The translations under genes were made by a program, and so were the position numbers. The notes under the pieces are model-generated. The model was not told the DNA's origin, searched no databases, and saw nothing but the letters and a program-made list of their open reading frames with translations. Positions 31,425-43,345 of a DNA stretch of 64,000 nt are shown piece after piece. This DNA is from Macrolepiota albuminosa (Eukaryota; Basidiomycota; Agaricomycetes; Agaricales; Agaricaceae): positions 3,086,183-3,150,182 of the forward strand of contig JAMWFC010000117.1 in the NCBI GenBank assembly GCA_027475525.1, read 5' to 3'. Numbering within the stretch: the first letter of the stretch is position 1; each line of letters begins with the position of its first letter.

Positions 31425-34080
31425 CGTCGCTAACATAAGGTCGCTTTCTCGGTCCCGGCTTCTGGAATTTCTCCCAGGGGAACGTTGGTACTGTTCTCCT
31501 GACGCCTGAGTTAGGGTCGCTAATAGTTAGCATTGTTTCGTCTTCAGACGTCGAAGGGCCTCCCTAATAATAAGTCGTACGCAGGTGATCTAAGAATGTG
31601 AATTTGAAGGTAAAACGTAAGATCGCCAACAGCACATGGCACATTACAGGCCATTCCCAAGGATCGCTTGATAGTGCCGTTAGCGCTTTGCATATTAAGA
31701 ATGATGGTCAGGTCATAAATGATGCCAAGCTTGTTAGTGACGTCGGCAGCCATTGAAATAATCTGTGATCCGCTGTCCACGATAGACTCTATCTCGCTTT
31801 TTCCATCAACTGTCAACATAATCAAGCGAATCGCATGAGAGCCTTGGGCTATAGTGAGGACGGCAGGATCGTCGCTAGATCTTAGCGACTTAAGGTAGGT
31901 TTTGACCAGGTCAATGGACGTAGCTTCTTTGGGTGGTGCAGCCTCTTCTTTGATTTCTGGTGCTACCGTCTCTGTTATGTACGCGAATCCAGGTAGCGTG
32001 TCGTCGCATTCGTCCACCGCCGTTACATTGTTAGCTACATTTTGTCGAGGGGTAACCGCTGTACGCATCTGATTCCTGATGTCTGGTGCCACACTGCATA
32101 GCTCCCCTACCGACATCGTGACTTGACTTTTCATAATACAATCGAATACTTGCTTGGATTTTTCTATGTCGTAGATTGGTGCCATTGGTCAGTAGCCTCT
32201 TGCTGGCTTGTCTGGCGCCCCAAAGTTTCGATTGACAGGCGGAGCGTAGTTACCGGCAAGTCCTGAATACGGGTGTAGTGGCAGTTCCGTGCTATCTGGC
32301 ACTTTGGCGGTGTCGGGAGCGACGTTGTTAGTTCTGGTATTCGAGGGCTTTGCTGGTGCTGGGTCTGACGTAGTGCCTGAGGGTCTATAGTCCTTCAACG
32401 GTTGTTTGCTCTTTTTAATTTCGACTCCGTCAAAGACCTGATTCTTTAGCAACTTCAATTTCCTTTCTAACGTCTCGATCCTTTCTTCTTGTGACAACGT
32501 GGGCCGCTCGTTAACAGCGTTAAGCTGGAGAACCTCATGGATTAGCGCCTGTTGTGGAGTTGCCTCTGCCTCCATCACAGCCGTACTATTGAGGTTGCCC
32601 ATCGCTAAGTTCCCAGGGTTACGTCGGTGCCATTCATCAATTCGTCCCTGGAAAGTTCGGTGCTTGGGATATAGAGGGATGTTAGTGCCAGAGGATAGGA
32701 CTATTTTACCGTTGGTGCCTCGGCGCGCTCTTCCTTGGCATAGATATTGTTTGAGGATAGCGCAGCAACTGCGAGTCATCGTATGTCCTGCCTCACCACA
32801 GAAGTGACAAGGGCCGGATTGCATATTACCTCGTGGTGCGCTAAGGCTGGACGAGATCAGCGTTTCTAGCTTGCTCATGACATTTGCGACAGCCGTGTTG
32901 ACTGCGTTTTCCAGATCCTCTTTCTTGACAAAGCCTCCCTGGTTGTTAGCTGCGCTAGGCGCTGGCGCCACAATGGGCGGCGCCTTTCCTCCATTATCAG
33001 CACTAAAAGGTCGCTGGAAAGGGATGCCAGTATCCGTGCCTTTCAGTATCCATTTACCCGCATCAAAGACATCCTCAATATCGTAGGGTTCCTTGGGATG
33101 GTGGTCGGACTTAAGAATCTCTAAGCGACGAGCTATACAAGTCCATAGTGATGTCGGAATGTCTTGTTGAAACAAGCGCCGTTCCTCGTTCCTGTAGAGT
33201 TTGCTGTTCAGTACTAGCCATCGTGCAATTTGCTGGAAATCTCGATAATAAGTAGATAGCGTGCCTAACGTATAAATGCCCGTTGCAAAGGTATCCTGTA
33301 CCAGTTTCTGGATTTCAAGGACTGTATAGCAGATAGTGTGCCTAACGTATAAATGCCCATTACAAAGGTATCCTGTACCAGTTTCTGGATTTCAAGGACT
33401 GTATAGCGTGTGGATTCTTCAGCGCCAGGGTACAGTTTAATGATTGCCTTTTTCCATTCCTCATAGGTAAACGGTCTTGGCACCACATCTTGTGTTAATC
33501 CTTGAAACTTGCCTAGTCCTGTCCAGGATTCCGTGGTATTGTAGGAAACGTATCTGGCGGCGTATTCTTTCATTTGTGTGTTGTCGGTGACTCGGCAGTC
33601 GTGTAATAAATATTCCAATTCTCAGAAATACTGTGTTAGCTCATGAGGCTTCGTCTTGTCCCATTTTGGCAACGAGAAGTGGTTTCTTGGTGGCATGCGT
33701 GGTGTGTTTGCCTGCTCCATATTAGCTGGCGTCGACGTCGTGGTAGAAATAGTAGTGTTAGTGGTAGTTTTGCTTGGCGTGGTCGTAGTTGGTACTGGCT
33801 CGGGTAGTTCTGAGTCGCTAGGTTCTGGCGATAATAACCTAGACAGTTCTTCCAAAGGAGTAAGCGGTGTATGGTTTTCACCTGCTAAGTATTTGAACGG
33901 TCAGGAAAACGGGAAGAAGCTTTCAGCCAAGCTATCTGGAGTGGCTTCAAGTTCCTGGTCTAAAGTTTGCCTCAGTAGTGCGCCTGGTAAGTGTGGTGAT
34001 TCAGGCAATGTTTGTCCAAACACGCTCTCCAATAGGAGGCGGCGCTGTCGCTGGGCTCGAGTTTCTGGCGGAATTCTGCC
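31425..34080 (-). pseudogene. gag: Element B Gag-protease
   Basis: A Thr-rich N-terminal part, a capsid-like region, the zinc knuckle Cys-His-Phe-Cys-Gly-Glu-Ala-Gly-His, and protease Val-Asp-Ser-Gly-Ser with Leu-Leu-Gly-Arg-Pro-Phe. As in A, the frame opens right after a stop (TAA, 34081-34083) with the same GGCAGAATTCCGCC start. Breaks: a stop in the N-terminal extension near 33900, TGA near 33622, the duplication at 33261, TGA at 32189 where A has CGA, and a deletion after the Arg-Pro-Phe motif near 31545 that shifts frame. The protease frame ends at a TGTTTT run (31408-31413) with pol in the -1 frame. Confidence 0.8.
33261..33414. repeat. 77-base tandem duplication 11
   Basis: In B gag. 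The copies differ at a few C/T and G/A positions. Confidence 0.85.
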
Positions 34081-34091
34081 TTAATAGAACC

Positions 34092-34108
34092 CCTCGCAGT
34101 GGGCTCCA
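34092..34108 (-). other. Primer binding site of element B
   Basis: TGGAGCCCACTGCGAGG on the minus strand, three bases from the LTR; one base different from A1. Confidence 0.7.
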
Positions 34109-34111
34109 AAA

Positions 34112-35231
34112 TGATGATGCCAACTGTGGTTGGGTGCGCTGGACGTATATGCAGTACAATGCCATCTCCAGCGCCTGGCGTACGGGTTTGTGAGGAGTCC
34201 TGGCAGGGTCCCGGTGTGCTCGAGCAGAGGTGATAGGGCGATGCGCTAGATGATAGCACCTCGGGTGCTACCTAGCAAGTGGTAAGCGTCATAGTTTAGA
34301 AGAAGTTATAGAGAATAAAACAAATAGCGCAGTGTAGCATGCCTGTAGGTGGCACCGTAAACGACGAAGACGAGAAAGACAAAGCTAGCACCGGACTTGG
34401 TGACAAAGTCAGGCAATGCTAGTGCAATTTGAACGCTAAGTGTAACTGGGTGCTCAAGAGGTTACGATTTGACTTGGTGACAAAGTCAGGCAATGCTAGT
34501 GCAATTTGAACGCTAAGTGTAACTGGGTGCTCAAGAGGTTACGATTTGTTGTTATATACATGGCAAGTAGCTAGTTTTTATACTATGCACTACGGTATTT
34601 CCAAAATAAGTCCATTGATGGCACTACCAATTAGTGCCTCTCTTTGTGACTGTAGCTAACGGCCACCTGTCAACGGCGACCTGCAGCACATGGGTGACGG
34701 TGACCGACGGTGGCTCTAAAACTACTTAGAAGTGGTACGAGTTTGCTCACTTTTTGATGTAATTTAATTGGCCATGCCATCCTGGGGTATAGTTGGGGAA
34801 TCCTCGACAGATGCCGTGAGCGCTAATTCTGGCGCTAAACATTGTACCATCTCTTGATAGATTTAAATGTCAGGTCTGCGTGTATCCTGTCTCGTCGTCA
34901 TTGATTCCTTTAAACTTCTGATTGAGGTGCCTCGGTGATTGACAGCGCCAATTGCTAACTCCTTTCAGTACTGATCAGGGTTTGGTCAGAGTCACCTCCT
35001 GCCGTTGTGCTAGCGCTATGAGTTCTGAGCCTTCTTGGTCTTCAAAGTAACTGAGTGGAGTGCGCTGAGGGGCTGATACTGGTGATTGAGATGAATGGAT
35101 AAGTCTTGCCATAGAGTGCCCGCGCTAGGGCTGCTCTGTACCCAAGGCTGGTCGCTAGAGTCTCTAGTGTGTCAAGTGTTGGTCAGCCTATAATGTCCCT
35201 TGATGCGCTCAGTCCGAGTAGAAGCCTATCA
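34112..35231 (-). repeat. 5' LTR of element B
   Basis: 1120 bases. Subtracting the 77-base duplication at 34394 and an extra segment of about 24 bases near 34682 gives the 1019 of its partner. Ends TGATGATGCC..GCCTATCA on the plus strand. Confidence 0.88.
34394..34547. repeat. 77-base tandem duplication 12
   Basis: In the right LTR of B only, not in the left. Confidence 0.9.
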
Positions 35232-35235
35232 GCGT
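35232..35235. other. Target-site duplication of element B, right copy
   Basis: GCGT against GTGT on the left. Confidence 0.55.
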
Positions 35236-37156
35236 ACTGCCCCAGCTGGTCCAGGTCGAAGGGCGTGGCTGGGTCTTGAGCATGCATTACGTGCAGCGCG
35301 GGAAAGCCATCCTCTTTTGTGTGCAGATAGTGCCCCAGAATGTGTCAGCGCTCAACGAGCGCTAGGTCATCAGTCCCCTGAATTGGGCTGATGAGATTCT
35401 GATAACGAGGGTCCTCCATCAGGAGCCTCATCATACGGTCATGCAGAGACTCATTTGTTTGCTGAGCGAACATCTGGAGCTCTGTAATAAGAAGATACAC
35501 GGTGATTCAGTCATGTTGAGGGGCATGTGGGTTCGAGTAATACTTGAAGAGCCAGTCGAGCTCTAAGGGGCTGTGGGGGAGGCCACGAGAGGAGAACTTG
35601 TAGATGACGCTGGCTGGTAGGCCAGCACGGCGCCCAGATGAGAACTCATAAGCCACTGCCCGATTGGCATCAGCTCCCAACAGCACAGCATTTGAATAAT
35701 ACAAATAGTATGTGCAGTGGCTGAGTGCTCCTCGGAAGCACAAGTTCATCCGCTCAATGTCAAGCAGGCCCCACACCTTCACCTCCAGTCTGTCAGAGAT
35801 CTTCCCCAAAAACTCATCTTGGGCCCAATATTTTAGGGCCTGTACTTCCTTGGCATGATTTGCCTTCTTTTTTGCAATGCGCTTATTGCACAATACTTGT
35901 TGGAATTGTTCCGCTGCTGATTCCCCTTCCTCTGCCTCCTCCTCCTGCTCTGAGCTCAACTCTCCATAGTCGCTCTCATCAGATAAGGAGGCCACTGGTG
36001 ATTTGCCTTTTTCAGGCACAGGCAGGTTTCTCGTGGTCGCCACCAGACCATTATATTGCTTTGGGGAGCGAGGGTCAGGGGTCAAGGTGACCACGGGAAA
36101 GTGTGCCTGCAGTGCAGGCATGGTAACAGGCAGCAAGAACAATATCAAGACTTTCCCAGCCTGTGTGGGAATGCCAGCCAGGAACTCTATCACCTCCAGC
36201 TTGGAGGCATCAAGGAGGCTTACAGCCTCGATGTTGACGTGACGGCCCCGACTTGGCCGGGGTAGATGATTCTAATGGTGGCTGAGCTACCAGAGGGGCA
36301 GGTGCATTTTGCGCCAGAGTTCTCCCTCCAGGCTCAGCGCAAGGAACAATGGTAACGGGCGCTCTTAGAGCCACAGCAATGGGTTTGGGCCCCATAAATG
36401 GAGCCCGAGATGATGTGGGTTCCCACTGACCCAGAGACAGCCCTGCCAAGGGCCCACTGACTGCAGTCAGTGACTCTGAGGAGGCCTGAAGGGCCAGAGC
36501 AGGCAACCGCGATGACAATGCAACGGGCTGAGCAGGCAGCTCAGGGCGCGCAGATTGCGCAGCCAGTGGCATCCTGGCCCATGGAGGGTCGACTGCTTGA
36601 GTGGGCTGATACTTGGCCCTCTTGACCTTGGCAGTCGGCTCCTCAAAAGTAGACACTTTGCGCTTAGATGCGCGTTCAATCTGCTCCAGCACTGCTATGT
36701 GCTGCCTCTTCATCAGCTCGATCTGATCAAGCAAGCCCTCCATCACCATCATGGCCAAACTGTCCTGTAGGAAGGACACAGTTGCAGGGACTGGCTGTCC
36801 TGCTGCTTCCAACCTACTCAGGAGTGCGTCTGGCACCGCTAACTCCTGTGCTTGTGGCACAGGTTCAACATACGATTCGACCATGGTACTGATGGCGGCC
36901 CCATCACTGCACCTACATATGTCGGTCTTGACGCACCCGAGTGCAACGACAGTTCCTGGTAGTAGCACTTGTGGCGCATGCTGTCCTTCAGGCGCTCATA
37001 GTGCCCTTCATTGTCAACGTCCATCTCCTGCGAATGATAGGGAGTTTGATATAGGAGCGGCTCCTCGTAGCCTGGGTAGGCCACACCCACTGACTGATAT
37101 TGGCTCACCGCTGGATATAGTGGCTGCCTCTGGTACTGGCTAATATTTTCTCACAT
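35236..37156 (-). pseudogene. 5' part of decayed gene of unit D, function unknown
   Basis: Starts with ATG at 37156 followed at once by TGA (probably from CGA), 242 bases after the chromovirus pol stop at 37399. Minus-strand segments: 37108-36839 (Tyr/Gln-rich start, Met-Asp-Val-Asp acidic motif), a frameshift near 36840, 36886-36210 (Leu-Met-Lys-Arg-Gln-His coiled-coil stretch, then Ala/Pro-rich), a frameshift near 36200, 36193-35507 (Asp-Ser/Glu-rich, then a conserved helical region), then stops near 35507 and 35370. It continues beyond element B at 21606. No known domain recognised. Its place directly after pol, on the same strand, suggests a sense accessory gene of D, but a separate host gene is possible. 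Confidence 0.6.
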
Positions 37157-37398
37157 GTGTATATTTGGGAGTCTCCCCCCTCCACTAGAGCCTTGCAGGC
37201 TCTGATCATTCTTTTGCGGCCTCCAATAGGCCATTTCGAAGCAACACATCAGCTATGTGTATTGGGACTGAGGAAAGAAGAGAAAAAAAAACAATCTCCT
37301 AACTCCACCAGTGGTGTAAACAACCACAAATACATGCCACCTGGTCAGTCACCAGCTATCAAAGTGGACTTTGTCCACATTCCACCACCATACATGCA

Positions 37399-37726
37399 TT
37401 ATGCATGTTTTGCTAGCTGTTGAGGGCGTTTCACGCCCTGCAACTCTAGGTACCTGTCCATCGCTGCAAGGTCTTTGCAGTTCACTAGTGGTTCCCAGAT
37501 TGTATCACCTAAGCTCCACCTTACCTCGAATTTGAGGTTTCTCTTTGTCCACCTAGGTCATCCACAAACCATTCCTGGTCATTACCAGTTCCAAAGTCAT
37601 ACGGCTCTGGAGTTGCATAATTAGGAAAGAGCGCATCACTACTGGCCATATATGGTTGCAACAGCAACACATAAAACTTGGGAACTATCCTGCGTGCTTG
37701 CAGTGCCTGGGGTAGTTCCAGCACGT
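37399..37726 (-). pseudogene. pol: Unit D pol, C-terminal end with chromodomain
   Basis: The integrase C-terminus (Val-Pro-Lys-Phe-Tyr-Val-Leu-Leu) runs from the A3 insertion point to a frameshift near 37520. The next frame reads Phe-Glu-Val-Arg-Trp-Ser-Leu-Gly-Asp-Thr-Ile-Trp-Glu-Pro, a chromodomain core, and closes with TAA at 37399-37401. It joins in frame with 49708 once A3 and one ACGT are left out. Chromodomains of such elements are known to steer integration to marked chromatin. Confidence 0.8.
37723..37726. other. Target-site duplication of A3, left copy
   Basis: ACGT before the LTR, repeated at 49708-49711. Removing A3 with one copy restores the D integrase frame (Asn-Tyr-Val-Leu-Glu-Leu). 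Confidence 0.85.
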
Positions 37727-38670
37727 TGATAGGACTCCATACAGGATCAGCGCATCAACGGCAGGCTACGGCAACACGGCACAAGCTCAAAATACCTTAG
37801 TGCGCGCTAATTAACCAGTTTTGGCAATATTTGACGGCCGCGCACGGCAAGAAGCAGATCCGATCAGTGATAGCGCCGACGGCAGCAAGAATGACAACTG
37901 ACAGATGGCATCAGTCACTGACGACAGCGCTTAGCCAGAAGCTTGATGATCTATCAAAAACTGACAGACAGCTTGGCGTTTGACCTTGGCGTCTGACACC
38001 GCTTACCGTCTCAATTTGGCGCCCAACGTCGCTTAGGTGTCCTGACAGGCAGGAGGGTGATGGATTGATGGTTTAGCACCGCGATCTGCCGCCGGGTGGC
38101 GCCAAGGGTCCTCAAAGGACGGTAGGGATCTGAAACCGTTGGAGCTACCCCTATGAAATTTTCCAGTTTACCGCACTTTGGCGATGGTTGGTCACTGGCG
38201 ACGGTGAACTCCTTGTAGTATATATATTACTTACCGACTTGTACATACAACAAGAGAACAATAGACCAGAGTTTACTACTCCCCTTTCCTCAGTCTCCCT
38301 TACGCTCAAGAGCTCATTTATGCTACGGTCGGCAACGTCAAACTCATCGGCAGTTGCAGACGTTCGCCAATACTTGACATACTCGCGCCTTGCAACTACG
38401 GCAGGCATTATCGACGCTTAGACCTCGCTAAGCTTATCGTGCTCTTGCCGCTTACCTTTACCGTGTTCGCTTACCGCTCTTTCCTAGGCGCTTTACCTTA
38501 GCGCTTAACACTTGCCGACCCCGTTACCGACTTTTACCCTTTTTTCACAGACGCGTTCTCTGGGACCTGCCCGGGACTCCTCACCACACTTTTAGCGCGC
38601 CCAACGCACACTCTTGGTATGGTAACACAATTGCTACATTTGTTGCTGACCAAAACTTTGGGCGTCATCA
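37727..38670 (+). repeat. 5' LTR of element A3
   Basis: 944 bases, TGATAGGACT..GGCGTCATCA. The partner at 48688-49707 is 1020 bases, or 943 without its 77-base duplication, and very similar, which points to a young insertion. Confidence 0.92.
38219..38227 (+). promoter_or_regulatory. TATA element in the A3 LTR
   Basis: TATATATAT in the 5' LTR, upstream of an ACTTGTACATAC stretch; the likely core promoter for the gag-pol transcript. Confidence 0.5.
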
Positions 38671-38673
38671 AAT

Positions 38674-38690
38674 TGGAGCCCACCGCGAGG
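38674..38690 (+). other. Primer binding site of A3
   Basis: TGGAGCCCACCGCGAGG three bases after the LTR, identical to A1. Confidence 0.8.
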
Positions 38691-38836
38691 GATCTCTAGG
38701 GCAGAATTCCGCCAGAAACCCGTCTCCAGCGTAGGCGCCGCCTGCTAGACCAGTCGGCAGAAGGCATAGCTCCTTCCCACCCATCAACCCCACAACCACC
38801 TGGTGCCTTACCGGGTCTCTCTCTCGCACAGGAACT

Positions 38837-38990
38837 ACAGAACGCCACTGTAGACGCATTTCCTGATCTCTTCCCGCATTCCCTCGATTATAGCGCTGAC
38901 GACCCCTTAGCGTACAGAACGCCACTGTAGACGCATTTCCTGATCTCTTCCCGCATTCCCTCGATTATAGCGCTGACGACCCCTTAGCGT
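38837..38990. repeat. 77-base tandem duplication 13
   Basis: In the A3 Gag N-terminal extension. Confidence 0.9.
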
Positions 38991-39294
38991 CTCCCTTTAC
39001 CATACCGCAACTAGTTACTCCCATCACTCCGCTAACGCCCCTTTCACAACTCATTTCTCTTACCCCGTCGCCAATTTCTAGAACTCCTTCCCCACTACCG
39101 CTAACCGAACTCGCCAACACAGTCGCTATGGAACAACAGGTCCAGCGCATGCCGCCACGCAACCACTTCTCGGCACCGAAATGGGACGAGTCCAAGCCAC
39201 GGGAGCTCTCCCAGTATTTTAAGGAATTGGAGTATTTATTCAGAGATTGTAACATTACTGACCATACGCAGATGAAGGAGTACGCGGCAAGATA

Positions 39295-39448
39295 CGTATC
39301 GTATGACACGGCAGAGACGTGGACAGGTTTGACCGAGTTTGCCGCCTTTGTTCCTGCCGCCCCGCCAGTTCCGTATCGTATGACACGGCAGAGACGTGGA
39401 CAGGTTTGACCGAGTTTGCCGCCTTTGTTCCTGCCGCCCCGCCAGTTC
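39295..39448. repeat. 77-base tandem duplication 14
   Basis: In A3 gag; frame 2 becomes frame 1. Confidence 0.9.
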
Positions 39449-40203
39449 CAGCCCAAGGCGCTTCGTATAAGGACTGGAAGACGGCAGTGATCCAGTTGTA
39501 CCCTGGCGCAGAAGAGGCTACCCGATACACGGTTAACGAGCTCCAGAAACTAGTACAGGAATCATTTGACAGTGGCACCTCCTCTCTTGGCGCATTCTCC
39601 ACGTATTACCGTGAGTTCCAGAAGATTGCTAGGTGGCTTCTGCAGAACGGCAAGCTCTATATTAACGAGGAGCGTCGCCTGTTCCAGCAAGGCATCCCGA
39701 CTTCACTGTGGACTCGTATTGCTTGTCGCCTAGAAATAGTTCATCAGGCTCATCACCCTGATGAGCCCTATAACGTTGCCGACGTCTTTGAAGCCGGTAA
39801 ATGGGTTCTCAAGGGAACGGACACTGGCGTTGGACTGCAGCGCGCTAGGACGAGCCCACCACCTGAGCGAACTAACGGTATCATTCCCATCCTGCCTCCT
39901 GTTGCCGACTTCGTTAAGAAAGAAGAGCTCAATGCTGCTATTACCGCCGCTGTCGCCTCCGCGATGACACGTATCGAAACTATGATTACCACCAACCTGA
40001 CTGCTAACCGACCCGCTAACGTACCCGCGCCTGGCCCTTGCCACTTCTGTGGGGAAATTGGCCACACCATGACTAGAGGACGCTGCGCGACTTTAGAGAA
40101 CTACATTCGGCAAGGGAGAATTCGACGGGCTATCGACGGCAAGATAGTCCTCACCACTGGCGCCATCATTCCCAACTACCCAGACAAGAAGTCCTTCCAG
40201 GAG

Positions 40204-40357
40204 CGAGTTGATGAGTGGCATAGGCGCAATCCAGGACAAATCGTTACCGGCACGCTATCTGGCAACGCCAACCCCGACCCCGAGTTGATGAGTGGCATAG
40301 GCGCAATCCAGGACAAATCGTTACCGGCACGCTATCTGGCAACGCCAACCCCGACCC
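40204..40357. repeat. 77-base tandem duplication 15
   Basis: In A3 gag after the zinc knuckle; frame 1 becomes frame 0. Confidence 0.9.
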
Positions 40358-41260
40358 AGAACAAGCGACCCAACAGCAAATGGTTCACGAGGTCTTACAT
40401 TTTGACAGCGTGGGCGACCACCCTACTTTTTCGCGGGAAGAACGTATCGCCAAGCTCCAACAGGAGTTGGATTCGCTTAAGAATCAGGTGTTTGATGGGG
40501 TTGAAGTTAAGCAGCCTAAACAGCCTCTTAAAGGATACAAGCCAATGCCTCCCGCTAGCAAGTTACCGACTCCTGCTCCTGCCGCACCGCCTGCCGCTAC
40601 CCCTGCTACCGCTCCCGAACCGCCTTTGCCGCCTCTCCATCCCTACTCAGGGATTTCTGACCGTTGTCACGCACCAGCACAACGAAACTTTGCCGCTCCC
40701 GAGAAACGTCCTGAGGGTGGCTACCGACCAACCGCGCCAATATTTGACATAGAGAAATCCAACCACGTCTTTAACCGCATCATGAAAACCAATGTTACCT
40801 TATCAGTTGAAGAGCTTTGTAGTATTGCCCCGGACGTTCGCAACCAAGTCAAGACGGCAGTCACTCCTCGATGACCCTTGGCGACAACCGTTGCCGAGGT
40901 CGAGGATCTCGACGACGCGCTCCCTGGTTTTTCTGTTACTGTCGACTCGCTGGACGCTGAAGATTCTCCTGCCGACACCATCGCTAACACCACCTCTGTG
41001 GATCCAGTGGAGACCTACCTTAGGTCGGTAGACCATGGAGAAGACCCTGCAATCCTTACCGTCGCTCAAGAATCGCACGCTATTCGCTCAGTCGCGCTAA
41101 CCATAGACAACAAGCACGAGGTAGAAGCAATCGTGGATAGCGGGTCTCAGATTATTTCTATGGCAGCAGAAGTCGCTAACAATCTGGGCCTTATTTACGA
41201 CCCTACCGTTATACTAAACATGCAGAGTGCTAACGGTACGGTGGACAGATCCCTAGGCCT

Positions 41261-41414
41261 CGCCAAGAATGTGCCGTGCACCCTTGGCGACATCACGTTT
41301 TATCTTCAAATACACATCTTACGTTCACCAGCATACTCGCCAAGAATGTGCCGTGCACCCTTGGCGACATCACGTTTTATCTTCAAATACACATCTTACG
41401 TTCACCAGCATACA
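41261..41414. repeat. 77-base tandem duplication 16
   Basis: In A3 protease. Confidence 0.9.
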
Positions 41415-41686
41415 ACTTGCTACTCGGCAGACCCTTCGACGTCTTGGCGTGATCAGTCGTCAAGACAGTTACCGACGAGGAAACGACCCTCACAATTAGC
41501 GACCCAAATTCCGGAATCCGACGAACGGTGCCAACGTTCCCTAGGGGACAACGAAAAGGCGCCCGCGCTAAGCCCCCGGAGTTTACCGACCAGCACGCCA
41601 ACGAACGACCCCACCGGTGTTTTCACAGACCATCGAGGAGGTGATTGGCGATGATCACGGAGATGTGGCGCTAACGCTGGAATTTG

Positions 41687-41840
41687 ACCATTCAACTGGT
41701 CTTGTAACTGTTTTGTCTACTGCTTTTCTTGACGAAGATGTTTTAACTACTTTACCCACTACCACCATTCAACTGGTCTTGTAACTGTTTTGTCTACTGC
41801 TTTTCTTGACGAAGATGTTTTAACTACTTTACCCACTACC
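41687..41840. repeat. 77-base tandem duplication 17
   Basis: At the start of A3 pol. Confidence 0.9.
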
Positions 41841-43191
41841 AACGCAGAGCCTTCCCAGAAAAATCAAAACATTACCGACTCCTCTCTTGCCTACTTGTAC
41901 CTTACCGCTTCTGAATCTTTTCAGAATATTGCGTCTATCGACACCTATCTCACTACGCTTCCCGGAGCCTCGTCTCCTGCCGTTCTTGGACTTGCCGCTC
42001 CTCAGGCTACAGTTCCCCTTTCCACCTCTGTTTATAACCAGGCTAACGCTCCCAAAAGGAAAGGGGTTCAAGTTAAAAAGAAATATAAGCCAGTTGCGCT
42101 TAAAACAAAACCCGTCGCTACGCACTCTCCCGAGACGTTTAGGATCGAGCGCCAGATCATTGGCGACCCTCTTGCAGACATGCCGACCTTATCACCGAAT
42201 CCGCCACCCTTTCAGCCGACAGGACGTTTTACCGAGGAACGCCAGCAGCAGTTCGCCAAGGAGCATGACACAGGATTTTTGACCAAAGATGAGTTGAACG
42301 TCCTTACCGATCTTGTCGCTAAGCAAGACAAAGCCTTTGCTTGGGAGGACTCAGAACGCGGCAGCCTCCGCACAGATTTCTTCCCGCCTGTCGTAATCCC
42401 AACCATCCCTCACGTGCCATGGACTGAGCACAACCGACCGCTACCGCCTGGGATCAAAGCCGAGGTCTGCCAAATCATTAGGACCAAGATTAAGGCTGGA
42501 GTCTACGAGCCCTCCAACAGTTCTTACCGCTCCCGTTGGTTCTGTGTCCTCAAAAAGAACGGCAACCTACGCATAGTCCACAGTCTCGAGCCGCTGAATA
42601 GAGTCACCATATGACACTCTGGCGTACCGCCTTTCCCTGATCACGTTGCCGAGTCCTTTGCCGGGCGCATTTGTGGCGCCACCCTTGACCTCTACGTTGG
42701 CTACGATGAACGCCTGATACACCCCTCTTCCAGGGATCTCACTACCTTTCAAACTCCGTTTGGCGCCTTGCGCCTAGTTACCTTGCCGATGGGCTGGACA
42801 AACTCAGTCCCTATATTTCATGACGACATCACCTTCATCCTCCAACCCGAGATACCGCACCATGTCCTTAGCTTCATTGATGATGTGGGCGTCAAAGGCC
42901 CCAAAGACTGGCGACTCGTAAACGGTTTACCGGCGACCCATCCCGACAACTCCAACATTTGCTTAGCGCTATGGGAATTTTTCCAGTTGCTCAACCGAGT
43001 TCTCCAACGTATGAAGTATAGCGGTGGGACTTTTAGCGGTCACAAACTCCTCCTTTGCGCGCCAAGGTTCAAAATACTTGGTCACATCTGCACTCCCGAC
43101 GGACGCGTTCCCGACGAGTCTCGCTTAGCACTCTTGGAGCGCTGGGGTCCTTGCCGCGACTTATCTGAAGTTCGCGCCTTTCTTGGCACCG

Positions 43192-43345
43192 TTGGCGTTC
43201 TCAGGATATTCGTCAAAAACTTTGCCCATCGCGCACACGCCCTTAACCGACTCACCCGCGCCAACCCATTGGCGTTCTTAGGATATTCATCAAAAACTTT
43301 GCCCATCGCGCACACGCCCTTAACCGACTCACCCGCGCCAACAAG
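43192..43345. repeat. 77-base tandem duplication 18
   Basis: In A3 reverse transcriptase. The copies differ at two positions (C/T, G/A). Confidence 0.88.

Larger units (their letters stand above)
38700..41644 (+). pseudogene. gag: A3 Gag-protease
   Basis: Opens after TAG (38697-38699) with the conserved GGCAGAATTCCGCC. The first ATG of the capsid part is at 39128. Zinc knuckle near 40040-40090 with the x6 spacing, Pro/Ala-rich linker, protease Val-Asp-Ser-Gly-Ser near 41133. Breaks: four 77-base duplications (38837, 39295, 40204, 41261), and the frame steps at 39295 and 40204 equal 77 modulo 3. True point lesions: TGA at 40872-40874 (from CGA, one codon away from the A1 stop) and probably TGA near 41449. 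Without these it would be one frame into protease. Confidence 0.82.
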
